From positions 310,001 to 374,000 of the forward strand of contig JANBVO010000029.1 of assembly GCA_030052745.1 (NCBI GenBank): a stretch of 64,000 nt of DNA, read 5' to 3'. Source of the stretch: Pleurostoma richardsiae (taxonomy: Eukaryota > Ascomycota > Sordariomycetes > Calosphaeriales > Pleurostomataceae). A program made the position numbers and the translations under genes. The notes below the pieces were generated by a model. It worked only from the letters and a program-made list of their open reading frames with translations. It was not told the DNA's origin and made no database searches. Each line of letters opens with the position of its first letter. Position 1 is the stretch's first letter. Shown one piece after another: positions 34,655-44,797 of this stretch.

Positions 34655-35818
34655 TTAGGATGTCTCGCTGTGCCACCATCTCCTCAGCCCCTCGACGTCG
34701 CACCACTCCAGCTCCGTCGGGTCCTCGAGCCACCACCCCCGCCCGCCCATCGGCCGCTCGTTCCCGTACTTCTTCAGGCTGCCGCCGTCGAACCGGTGGT
34801 TCTTGACGCCAAGCAGCAGCACCACGCTGCCCACCCGCGGCGCAAAGCCGTCCGGGTCCAGGAACACCGTCAGCAGCACCTGCTTGGCCGTGGATGGGTC
34901 GGCGAGCCGCGCCGTGCGCTGCGAGTACGGCGGGAGCGTCGCGGGCTGCACCTCGGAGAGCGAGGCCACGACGGCCAGGACGTTGACGGTCCAGTTTTGC
35001 TTGTAGGGCAGGTTGGGGATGGAGCGCAGCGGCGTCAGCTTCAGCGGCCGGCTCAGGTCGTCGGCGTCCGCAGCCCAGGGCAGGTTGGCCGAGCTGCTGC
35101 CGGGGCGAGAGGACGTTTGCTGAACTAGGGCAGTCTCTGCGCGGCGCTGTGTTGCCTTCTGCTCGGATATTTCCATCGATTCGAAGGTGTCTTCCGCGTC
35201 TGGCTCATCCTTCACGCCTTCCAACGCCGTTCTAGATGGGGGCGAGGGATGTGCTTCTTCCGGGCCCATCTGTAGAGCTTCCGCCTTCTTGGGTTGATAT
35301 GCCGCGTTTTCAGTAGCCGGTTCCTCCATGTCCGCGTCGAATTTCTCGCCCTCGGCCCTTGACAACTGCATGAACCTCTCGTTCCAGCCAACACTGACCA
35401 TGTCTTCGATGACTAAATACACCATCTGGTCTCGGTTTTGCAGCTCTTGGGAGTCACCCGGCCCCCTGCGCTCACCATCATCCCCCGTGGTGTCAGACCC
35501 TCCAACGCCCACCCGCCTCAGCTCGAACCTCTCTAGCCTCACATAGCACCCGACATAGACCTGCCCTCCGTCCGCGAACCCATGAAGCTCAGGCCGCAGC
35601 AGCGCCTGTATGCACAGCTCACCGTCGCCGAGGAGCAGGCGCACGGTGCGGTAGTGGCTCGAGACAGGGATCACAGGGTCGACACCCTCGACGAGGAACA
35701 CCGAGCCCGGGACGCAGTACCCGGTCCGGAGCAGGTCGGCTATCAGCGGCACCGGCGTGGGGGGCCGGGCGGGGTCCGCCGCGACTATGTTGGGTGACGG
35801 GAGTTGGGGCACGGACAT
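34655..35818 (-). CDS. Conserved hypothetical protein, possible OB-fold type
   Basis: Single exon, 387 aa, ATG at 35818 (MSVPQLPSPN). Two compact regions flank a long acidic, disordered middle (about 125-265). The N-terminal one (about 20-105) reads as beta-strands (VFLVEGVDPVIPVS, RTVRLLLGDGELCIQALL, VYVGCYVRLERFELR). The C-terminal one (about 270-365) has WTVNVLAVVASLSEV and KQVLLTVFLDPDG. The strand pattern recalls single-strand nucleic-acid-binding OB folds such as RPA/telomere proteins, but there is no decisive motif. The C-terminus is Trp-rich. The ORF is firmly coding; the fold call is a hypothesis. Confidence 0.7.
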   Translation of the reverse strand: MSVPQLPSPNIVAADPARPPTPVPLIADLLRTGYCVPGSVFLVEGVDPVIPVSSHYRTVRLLLGDGELCIQALLRPELHGFADGGQVYVGCYVRLERFELRRVGVGGSDTTGDDGERRGPGDSQELQNRDQMVYLVIEDMVSVGWNERFMQLSRAEGEKFDADMEEPATENAAYQPKKAEALQMGPEEAHPSPPSRTALEGVKDEPDAEDTFESMEISEQKATQRRAETALVQQTSSRPGSSSANLPWAADADDLSRPLKLTPLRSIPNLPYKQNWTVNVLAVVASLSEVQPATLPPYSQRTARLADPSTAKQVLLTVFLDPDGFAPRVGSVVLLLGVKNHRFDGGSLKKYGNERPMGGRGWWLEDPTELEWCDVEGLRRWWHSETS

Positions 35819-36659
35819 GAGCTCCGATCCTTGGGCATGTTCATTGTTAGAGGTGTAGATAGGTGGTGCTGTCGCACGACGCAGTCTGAGAAAGGGAGGA
35901 AAACGGGCTCTTTCACAAGCAACGAGTAACGTATGTTTTTTTTTGTGCGGTTTTAGTCCAGTTGTTCTTAAGGGAAGGATATGGTGTGGGAGCGGCTAAT
36001 TGAATCGCGTCTCGTCGCGTCGCATTAAGCTCTCGCTTGCCTTACGTAATCGCAGTATGATGTGAGATGAGACGAGTACAAACGTAAAGTCAGCAGACTC
36101 AGGAGGAGCTCGATGAAGAGAATATAGGCCAGGGCGTACATTGATCAGTGAGCGTATGCAGAATCTGCAAGGGCTCGAAGAATTGCCAAGCTCGCAATTT
36201 GTCGCTGACCGCCCAGCGAGCCCATCAGTCAGTCACTAGACTAGAGAGAAAACGGGGGCGTAGCATATCATATGTATTCCTCAAGGTATCGAACTATCTC
36301 TATCGACTAGAGACTAGAGTAGAGGGGCTGGATGATTAAAACAGACGAAGAGGCTCTTCTGAAGGGTGCTCAGGGAATACTAAAAGGAAATAAGGTCAAG
36401 AAGTCCAGTCCGTGGAGATACTCGTTCGCCAAACAGCACTCAAAACAACCGTTGGCCAGGGGGGTATGACCTGCAATCAGCGCCGCCGCCGCCAACTCTT
36501 CTTCCCAAGCAAGTCTTTTTGGTTCCGTTCCACTTTTGGGCTCGGAGAAAGCAGCTCCAGCACACTCCCTGCTTCTCGTCGGATTATCGCTGTATCTGCT
36601 CATGCCCATCGAGTCATAACAGGTGGAGGCGCACGCAATTCGGCTCGACATTCGGAGCC
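35819..36659. other. Gene-free stretch
   Basis: Upstream of the OB-like gene and downstream of the septin gene. Contains a T8 run near 35937 and no supported ORF. Confidence 0.5.
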
Positions 36660-37812
36660 TTAGTAGCCGTTCATCGTCATCCGTTGCGAGCTCCGGCTCA
36701 TCTCCCGGTCCGCAGCGGGGCTGATCGGTCTGCTGCCGTGCCCCTGCGCGCTGCTCTCCTTCAGCGCCAACAGCTGCTTCGCACGGAAAGTCTCGTAGTG
36801 GATCTGGGAGGTGGTCTCGATGAGGTCCTGGAGGTGGGTCCGGAGGAGGAAGTTGCGCAGGTAGACAAATTCGCAGTGATTCTCATCCTCGACGTTGATC
36901 ACACCCCACCGATTCTGGCGGCCACGGACCTGCTTGCCGTTGACGATGATCGACTTCTCGGAACCGACGACAGCGAAGGGGATCATGTTCTAGTTCTATG
37001 TTAGCAATCATTTGTAGAGCGCTATCAAGACATCACCTCATACCTTGATCTGAGTGTTGATGGCTCGCTCCTCCTCGTCGAACTCGTCGTTATCGTACGG
37101 GTACATCTTGAGGTTGTGGAAGGCGAACTCCTCCTTTATGCTCTCCTTGAAGGCCTGGCGTTCCTCAAGGGTGAGGCTATCAGCCTTGGCAATGACAGGC
37201 ACAACGTTGACAACATCCGACAGCTTCTTCAGCACGACAATGTCGATGGGCTTCAAGGAGTGGCCGGAGGGCTGGATGAAGAACAGGCAGCAGTGGATGC
37301 GGGTGTCCTGGATGTACCGCTCGCGCTGGGCAGTGAGCTCCTTGCGGAGGTAGGCCGAGTGCTGATCCTTGATATACTTGACGATAGGGTCCCAGCAGCG
37401 ATCGTTGTTGATCAGGTCGCCGTAGCCTGGGGTGTCGACAATGTTGAGCCTGAGGCGGACGCCATTCTCCTCGATTATGTGCGAAACGGACTGGATCTCG
37501 GTCGTGGATCGGATGACCTCCTCGGGCTGCAGACGACCCTTGGACTCGATGAGGTGGGAGGCGAAGATGGTGTTGATCAGGGTGGACTTGCCCAGACCCG
37601 TCTGACCTGTTGCGAACAAAGCACGAGACACGTCAGTCTCCCTGCGCCGCGCATAATCGATGAGAGGGCGTGTCGCAGGATGAGAACTTACCGACGCAGA
37701 TGACGTTGAACTGGAATCCGCGCTTAAGGAGCTTCTTCTCGATCTGCGAGGTGATGCTGTCGAAACCGACGTGGCTCTGGGGGTAGATGGTGGCAGCAGG
37801 CATGGTCGCCAT
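36660..37812 (-). CDS. CDC10: Septin, CDC10 type
   Basis: Three exons: 37812-37692, 37606-37044, 36989-36660; 337 aa. The N-terminus ends in a polybasic stretch (KKLLKRGFQFNVICV), which in septins contacts phosphoinositides. GTPase motifs are G1 GQTGLGKS (41-48), G3 DTPGYGD and G4 AKAD. The septin unique element follows (FAVVGSE, GRQNRWGVINVEDENHCEFVYLR, here split: GRQNRWGVINVED then CEFVYLR) with LIRTHLQDLIE-like LLRTHLQDLIETTSQIHYE. There is no long C-terminal coiled coil, which separates CDC10 from the CDC3/11/12 groups. It forms part of the septin hetero-oligomer that builds rings at septa and hyphal branches. Its promoter region is shared with the divergent bL32m gene. Confidence 0.95.
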
Positions 37813-38509
37813 TGTTCACGAAAGCTTCCCGGGGAAGGGGGGACCGGCGCTTCGAATTAAGGATGAGAAGGGGAAAGAGAGAGCTCAAATACTCGACGAG
37901 GCAGCGAGGGGGTATCGTGGGACGAAACGAAATGAATTATGTATCGTGAAATGTTTCGTAGCAGGGACGGTGTGCTGCTGGATGGAGGAGCCGATGTCTC
38001 AAGCGACAAGCAGATTTTAGGGGAACTCTGGCCGTTCCGTTCGGTGCCAAACAATAATTTCCCCTTCCCAAGGGGTCGCAACGGCCAGAAAGGGGTAAAG
38101 GTGGATGGCTGCCCTCATTGGCCACATTTCGTCCGTGCACACGAGCTTGCCGTGGACGCCTGTGATTGGCTGGTACCTAGGTACCTAGCTGTGTCGAGCT
38201 TCTGCCGGCCGCAGAACCTTGCAGGCAAATCCTGGCAGCTGTCAGTCGGGGGGCTCTCACGCTAAGATTTTTCGAGGCCATCGTCCATCGTTGCCGGCTC
38301 GAGATCAATCAACTCTCAGTCGCAGACTCCTGCAGTACCCGGCGTCATTGTACCGGTTCGCGAACCCAGCCGATTTCGACCGTTGAGTTATATCAGGCAG
38401 GTCTGGGTCCTGACTTCGGCGGTTGGAAGGCAGCATCAATTCAACCACCCTCGGCTTTCCTATCGCATCACTCGCACCCTCGCGAACTTCCGGCCGACTT
38501 TGAATCAAA
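37813..38509. promoter_or_regulatory. Divergent promoter region, septin / bL32m
   Basis: About 0.7 kb between two divergent starts. It carries a tandem palindromic GGTACCTAGGTACCTAG at 38172-38188. No ORF is supported. Confidence 0.4.
38172..38188. repeat. GGTACCTAGG palindromic tandem motif
   Basis: GGTACCTAGGTACCTAG, overlapping copies of a KpnI-like and AvrII-like palindrome. Similar clusters occur at 41032-41059, 59435-59456 and 59691-59718, always intergenic. Confidence 0.6.
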
Positions 38510-38992
38510 ATGGCTGCCTCTTTTCGGATGGCGGCAAGCTCCTCGCTTGTCCCTCGGTTGTCTTCTCCGACCCTGTTCTCCTCCTCCCGGATGGCATCTG
38601 TCTACATCCGACAGCTCTCCCTCCCGCTCTTCCCGTCCGTCGCAATGGCCATCCCTGCTTCGATACACCTCAACCTCCCCTCTCTACCGTCGTTACTAGA
38701 AGGCATATGGGAAGGCATCCTGCGGGCTGTACCAAAGAAGAAGACGTCACACTCTAAGAAGCGTCATAGGCAGATGGCGGGAAAGGCGTTGAAGGACGTG
38801 AACTCGCTGTGCAGGTGTCCTGCCTGTGGAGGAGTTAAGCGCATGCATTACCTGTGCACGAATTGCTTGAAACGTGAGACGCCTTCTCTATTCGGCGTCA
38901 TCTTCCCATGCTAATCTTCTATTGCAGAGCTCGGTGGCCTCGTGAAGGGTGACTTGAAGAAGACCGATCAGAGGATAGAAGCGGACCATTAA
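38510..38992 (+). CDS. Mitochondrial large-subunit ribosomal protein bL32m
   Basis: Two exons, 38510-38873 and 38928-38992; 142 aa. An Arg/Ser-rich, acid-poor N-terminus (MAASFRMAASSSLVPRLSS) is typical of a mitochondrial presequence. The L32 core follows: AVPKKKTSHSKKRHRQMAGKA (here AVPKKKTSHSKKRHR), then the zinc ribbon CRCPACGGVKRMHYLC and CTNCLK. The short second exon supplies QLGGLVKGDLKK to the stop. Structural protein of the mitoribosome near the peptidyl-transferase region. Confidence 0.93.
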
Positions 38993-39444
38993 TCAAGGGT
39001 CAGAAGCTGAGAGGGACATGTGATGTATATGTACTATACAGGGTCATTGGTTGGGCGTTATCACATATATCGCAACTGTGTACAGAGAATTGGAACTGCA
39101 TATACTTTTTTCCCATATATTTCTCCCTGGCCCGCGTGACATAGCTTATGATGCTTGACTGTACGTTGTAGACGATCTGCTAGTCACCGTGTGCATAACC
39201 TCGTAGACCATTATAGCTGGGAGATCCTGTAAACCAAACATTGGGTATTCAAGGAGTGGTAAGTGTTCCATCGGTCCAGAAGTTGCGATATTCCCTAGGA
39301 GTTCATCGGACGCGGACGTCTTGACTAGGATCTCTATATGCGCTGGAGCTTGCCTGACATCACCTCTCCGACCCCACCTAAATTTGTCCAGCAGCAACTT
39401 TCCACCTGCAACACAATCATAGATCATTATATGGCCAGGTAGCA
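38993..39444. other. Gene-free stretch
   Basis: Short region between bL32m and the Ski8-like gene. Nothing supported beyond 3' UTR and promoter. Confidence 0.5.
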
Positions 39445-40671
39445 ATGGTAGGATAAAATGAGTTGATCTTCGCGAGTATTGGATGCTAACGAGATCTCCA
39501 GTCGAAACAGTATCTGACAATCCACACTGTGGACAACGGTATGTTTAACACCACCGCCAGAGCCCCGCCATCCTGGAGCTTCTACCGGCAGCATCCCCCA
39601 TGATGATACTGGCCACAGCTAACTCGCGCTTCCAGCCCACATAACCGACATTTTCTCCCTTGCTGCAACCCCGACCGCCCTCTTCTCCGCCAGCGGCTCC
39701 TCGACGCTTCACATCCACCGCACCACGGACCCCGCCTTCCCCATCTCGCAGTCTCTCTCTCTCGCGCACAAGCTCGGCTGCCACCACGTGTGCGCCGCGC
39801 GGGGCGGCACCGGCACGATCGTCGCCTCGGCGGGCTTCGGCGGCGAGATCAAGGTCTGGAGCCGGCGGGACGACGGCACGGGCGACTGGGAGCTGCACTC
39901 GGAGATCACGCCGCAGGAGGCGAAGCAGCAGGGCGTGGGCGACGCCTGGGCCATCGCGCTCAGCGCTGACGAGCAGTACCTGGCGTGCACAACGCACGAC
40001 GGCAAGGTCCACGTGTGGGACCTGGTCGCCAAGAAGCGCATACAGACATACGAGACGGCCGGGGGGGGTGCGGGGAGCTTCGGGCTCAGCGTCGACCTGA
40101 GTAGGGATGGAAGGCTGACGGCGAGCGGGCACCACAGCGGGGCGGTCTATGTTTTCAATAATGACTCAGGGCGGTTGGTATTTTCTCTCCCAGGTGAGTC
40201 GCCCGTTCTCTATGACATTGCTGGGGAAAGCCTTACTGCGATGCATATCGAGAAGGACGGAGCGCTCATGCTGAAATCCCAGGCCTCGCCAAACCTGTCA
40301 GGGCAGTAGCCTTCTCACCAGGCAATAAGCGACTGGCGGCAGCAGGCGATGCCGGCATCATCGCCCTCTATGACATGCAGTCGGGCGAGCACGTGGGCAA
40401 CCTCAGCAGCGGTGGAGCCTCGTCCGCGTGGATAACGTCCCTGGACTGGTCAGACACCGGCGAGTATCTCCTGTCTGGGTCGATGGATGGCAAGGCAAAG
40501 GTCTGGTCGATCGACCAGGGAGCCTGCGTGGCGACGCACAGCGAGACCGACAAGGCACTCTGGTGCACGCGGTGGCTGCCGAAGGCGGCGGCGGCGGCGA
40601 AGAGTGAGATGTTCTGCACGGCTGGTGCGAACAGGAGTATCAGTTTCTACAGAGAGGCCACCGGCGCTTGA
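39445..40671 (+). CDS. WD40-repeat protein, Ski8-like
   Basis: Proposed exons: 39445-39447 (the ATG alone), 39502-39538, 39636-40193, 40283-40671; 328 aa. Exons 2-4 join cleanly into SKQYLTIHTVDNAHITDIFSL ... (here SKQYLTIHTVDN, AHITDIFSLAATPTALFSAS). WD repeats include IKVWSR, VHVWDL, IALYDMQSG and AKVWSIDQG, giving a seven-bladed propeller of the usual Ski8 length. Ski8 is the scaffold of the Ski complex, which feeds RNA to the cytoplasmic exosome; in several fungi it also helps meiotic Spo11. The start exon is inferred: GTAGGA donor, CTAAC branch and TCCAG acceptor fit, but another 5' exon is possible. Confidence 0.82.
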
Positions 40672-41357
40672 AGCGGTAGAGGAAGGATTTCAATGAAGCT
40701 TCTGGGCGGTCTGGGTGAAAATGGGTACGGGCGATATCATCACTGGGATGGCCCATGACGGCTTCAGCTTCGACATGACAGACATGGATGCAAGCGGTGC
40801 TTGAACTTGAGAGCTAGACTTAATTACTGAAAAGCATGGCATGAGAAAATACCAAGATTCTGTTAGGCATGATGGGTTGCTATAGCTGATAGCAAGTCGA
40901 GTCGCATCTGTTGCCTTGGGCGTCTATCCACGAAGCTGATCAGTTCCCGTACCCATACAGCGCAGTAGAAGTGAGAGACTTGAAACGGAGGAGCGATCAA
41001 CCTCGAGTGAAGGTACCACTTCACAAGTACTGTACCTAGGTATCTACCTAGGTACGTAGTTGAGGCAAGGGCGTCGCTCAGGAAAGGCGAGAGCAAATGG
41101 ACGCACGTGAATAGTCACATGGATACGTGGAATTTTGGCGTTGCCCAGCCAGCGATCTAGAACAGCCCACCCGCCCCTCCATCGTCGTCATTGCACCTAA
41201 CGTTACATCTTCGATAGACAAGCAGCAGGAATGCGAATCGCAACATCAGGCATATAAATACGTACACAGTATTCTTCTGCCCCAGAATTCATCGACTGCA
41301 TCTCTACAATAGCATTGCGATCCTGCTTACAAGACAAACCCTCCTCCATCACCGAAA
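40672..41357. other. Gene-free stretch with palindromic GTACCTAGG cluster
   Basis: Ski8-like 3' flank and POLD4 promoter. 41032-41059 holds two ACCTAGGTA palindromes with flanking GTA repeats. Confidence 0.5.
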
Positions 41358-42001
41358 ATGCCACCTCGCAAGGCATCGGGCGGCCGCCCAGGCCCTGCAA
41401 AGCAGCAGTCGACCTTAAGTTTCAACCACCGGGTAACCAAGAACGTCCCGAAATCCGCAAAGGACTCCGTTCTCTCCTCCTCAGTCACCAAGAAGAAAGC
41501 GGCTCTGCCGGAAGAGAAGGTGCAACCACCCTCGCCCGCCGAGGCGGAGCCCGTTGAGATCGAGCCGGAGGCGGAGGAAGAGGACGAGGTCGAGGTCCCG
41601 CAGAAGACGGACGCCGAGTTGCGCGCGGAGCGGGTGACAGACGCACAGGTGCGGCGGTACTGGGACGGGCTAGAGGCGCAGCGCAAGGCGAAGCGGGTGC
41701 ACCAGGAGGACCTCAGCCTTAGTGAGAAGGTGCTGCGGTACTTCGACGTGAGCTCTCAATATGGGGTATGCCACTCTCCTCACCCTCCCCCGTACCATCT
41801 CTGAGTCTATCTGAACTGACTATGCGACAGCCCTGCATCGGCATGACACGGTTAAAGCGCTGGCAGCGGGCAGAGAGGCTGGGTCTCAGTCCACCGATCG
41901 AGGTCCTGGCCGTGCTCCAGAAGGAGGAGGCGAAAGGGAACAGGTCTATCGAGAAGGCAGCTATCGACGAGCTCATGAATTCTACCTTCGCAGGAGCTTG
42001 A
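41358..42001 (+). CDS. POLD4: DNA polymerase delta subunit 4
   Basis: Two exons, 41358-41765 and 41831-42001 (phase 0, 65-nt intron); 192 aa. A basic N-terminus carries a PIP-like KQQSTLSF (residues 15-22), the sort of motif that contacts PCNA. An acidic middle (EPEAEEEDEVEVP) follows, then the conserved C-terminal domain: LRYFDVSSQYGPCIGMTRL (spanning the splice) and RWQRAERLGLSPP. The match to the POLD4/Cdm1 core is clear. It is the smallest subunit of replicative polymerase delta and stabilises the complex. Confidence 0.92.
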
Positions 42002-42474
42002 TAAACTGGTGCTGTTTTGACTTGTTGGGACGGGAAGACTTGAAAGACCGAAATCGAATCTATGATATGGAGTTTACGGCGTCTGGAGGGAAGGATTGGT
42101 GTGGTCTCTGGTGGGATGACTCTGGACTCTAAACTCTGGACTCGGTGTATGGTCCCTGGTCCATGATTTCTGGTCCTTGATCTCTGTCTATGAACTCCGA
42201 TCTCTGGTCTCTGGTCCATGACCCATGTCCTTGGCTCCTGACTCTGATCCTTGATCGCTGATCCCTGGTTCTTTGGTCCTTGGTCTCTTGCTTCTGTACG
42301 ATACACCTGTGTTATTGTACGATATTGCAAGCGTGGCTCTTCTGGTCATTGGGATCAGATTCAGATATTATGAATGTCTTGGTCGGTAGTCTTAGCTTTC
42401 TAGGCTAATCAAAGCATGGCTAATGAAGGCACCTTATAAGACCGTCACTATATGGTATTTCCTCCTACGTCTCT
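42002..42474. other. 3' intergenic region with degenerate repeat
   Basis: Lies between convergent POLD4 and Qng1 genes and is mostly taken up by the CTCTGGTCC-type repeat described separately. Confidence 0.5.
42101..42291. repeat. Degenerate short tandem repeat, TCTGGTCC(A/T)TGA family
   Basis: Roughly 190 nt of imperfect copies of TCTGG(T/A)C, TCCTTGGT and TCCATGA, for example at 42161-42180 and 42201-42220. Unit length drifts between about 6 and 13 nt. Confidence 0.65.
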
Positions 42475-43860
42475 TCAGTACCATATGCTCCTCGTTCGGT
42501 GATGTGGTATGGTATCCTGCCCCTTGGCTTCCCACTCCTTCATGAGATCGTACAGAAAGAAGTCTATCAGAATAGCGTTTACTTTCGCCTCGGGATGATT
42601 CCTGACAATCTCCCTCCTGATGAGTTCTACGCACCATATGCTGCAAGCTGCACAAATAGTCAGTCCTATGTCAGGGTCACCAATTGTCTTTTGCGACTCT
42701 CACCTCTTAGTTGCATTTCCCAGCTGCTTCCGCTCTCTATAATCTTCTTATCACGAATAGTCGCGTCCAGGGGTGGGCAGTAATAGATGCAGCCCATAGT
42801 GTTCAGGATCTGCGGAACTCGGTAGTCGGCGAACATGGTGATCTTGTCGATGTCCCTGAAGGCGCCGTACCCTTCGCCCTCAAAGCACGCCCAAAGGTCT
42901 GCTACCAAGATCTGCGCCCGCTTGAGGAAGCGAATGGGTTTGCGCTTGCCCTCCCAGCGGAACTCATCCCGGAAGCAGGAGAAGTCGCGGGCCAGCAGGT
43001 TTACCAGGCCGGCAGCCGACCCGTTGGCGGCCTCTATGCAGTTCGTGAAGCTGCAGGAGTATTTCTGTGTGCGGCAATTAGCACTCTTAGCTGCCTACGT
43101 ATCCAGGTGCGCTACTTGCAACCCGGAGCAATCGTTTGTTCGAAGGCTCATCTGAGGACAGTCAAGGGCAAACACAACGTACTTCATAGAGGACCTGGCC
43201 CGCCTCACGCAGGCAGGCGAGTCGCTGTTCCAGCAACGGTATTTCCTCATCGGTGGATGACCGGAAAACCTGCTTGAGCACATCTAAGGTGCACTCCTCT
43301 TCACTCTGCCAGAAATCAGAGCTGGTGATCGGTATGCCTGTCGGATCACTGTTAATGACAACGACACGCTGTCGCACGCACATAAGGAAAACGTACAGTC
43401 GGCACTTTGAGAGCATGGTGTGGAACTAGTGAGGAACTGCCAACCCACCTTCATCCAGAGCTCTCTGCAGTGAGGCAACCAAGCTCCAGTAGCCGGTCCA
43501 CACCTTGTCCCTGTACGACACGGCGAAGCGCTGGCCTTCTGGCTTTTCGGACCAGAATGAGAAATTCAGGAGATCCATGGTGAAAATGAAGGCGACCGTG
43601 GCATCGTCTTTGGTCTTTGGGTGGAGTTCATGCTCGGACCAAGTTGCCGTGGAATAGTTTTTCTGCTGCATCTGACTGTAGATGGCTGCAGCGGCGTTCT
43701 TGCACGGCCGCATGTCCAGCGCAACATCAATGGCGTTGTCAAAGACATGCTCAGCGCCTTCTAGGACACCGGTTTCTGGCTCCTCGCTGATGTTGAGCCT
43801 GCCCTGGAAGCGAGCGCGAAGCAGAGCCAGGAGCTCGGGATCGGCTTCGTCGTCAGACAT
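42475..43860 (-). CDS. Queuosine salvage protein Qng1 (DUF2419)
   Basis: Four exons: 43860-43449, 43337-43183, 43064-42704, 42647-42475; 366 aa. Family signatures are MDLLNFSFWSE, VWTGYWSLVASLQRALDEGIP (split: VWTGYWSLVA, LQRALDEG|IPITSSDFW across exon 1/2), FADYRVPQIL, and the terminal HHRTRSIWY. Qng1 is a queuosine-5'-phosphate N-glycohydrolase that releases queuine for insertion into tRNAs with GUN anticodons. Eukaryotes cannot make queuine and must salvage it. Start at MSDDEADPE is the first ATG before the conserved domain. Splices are all GT-AG; the second donor is GTACGT. Confidence 0.92.
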
Positions 43861-44797
43861 GGCCGCTCGAGGCCAGCTGCGGTGTTTGGCCAGATGATTA
43901 GATGAGCAGTGGTAGCTCCGTTTGAGCCTCAGCCGGGAGGCTCGAAGGAATGAGCCACCGACAAACGGTGTGCTCTGATTGCCGAGGAGGGAAGTGGGAG
44001 GGAAATGCACGGGTCCAGATGGGAAACGCAGGGTGTTGTAACATGAAGGTCCTTGCCGGATAAGGTAAGATGCGGGAGATCTCATGAACGGGCTCTATGA
44101 CCCGTCCGTCTTGCGTGCAATCAATCAAAGGTCCAGAGCTCAAAGGTCAGCACGGCTTTCGCCTCTGATGGCGAAGCTCTTGTCGAGAAGACAGACGGAT
44201 ATCGAGAGTCTTGATTTGATTTGCCATGAGCCTTTGTCTCACCATTTCACAGACAGGCAGTAACACAGTGTAGCCAAACCAAGTGCGGAACGGTGCCTTA
44301 GGTAAGGCAGTGATCGAATTCAGCCGCAAGGCGGCCAATGAGACATCGGGAAACCCCTGTCCTCCTAACGGTACCTGAGAGTACCTGGCCCGTCCACTGA
44401 GTCCCCGTCCCTTTCCTCATTCGGGCCACTAAAAAGTTCGGCCCGGAAGGCAGGCCCGCGCTCCAATTGGCGGTCGAGATACGGATGATGCCGTGAATCA
44501 GCGTGATGCGATTCTCGACAGAGCTCGAGGCTGCCACCCAAACCACTTCTGCCGGCCTTAAACGTCTCTCCTTCTTGTCGCAACACCTCCATCTAGGCGC
44601 GCCGTCGCTCGCGTAGACACTTCCTTTTCTCTCATACCACTTCTACAACCGCCCTTCCCTCTCTTCGCGGCCTCTTCGCCTGCGCAATCGCGATTTAGCG
44701 CTGAAGACGTTACTCACTGGACCTGCCATTTTGCGGTTACCGATCTCTCTAGACCTCAGGTTACGCACACTGAGCGGCAAGGCCTGTTCGTGCAAAG
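43861..44797. other. Divergent promoter region, Qng1 / UBA2
   Basis: About 0.9 kb between divergent starts. The frame upstream of the Qng1 ATG is open but has no family similarity. No other gene is visible. Confidence 0.5.
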
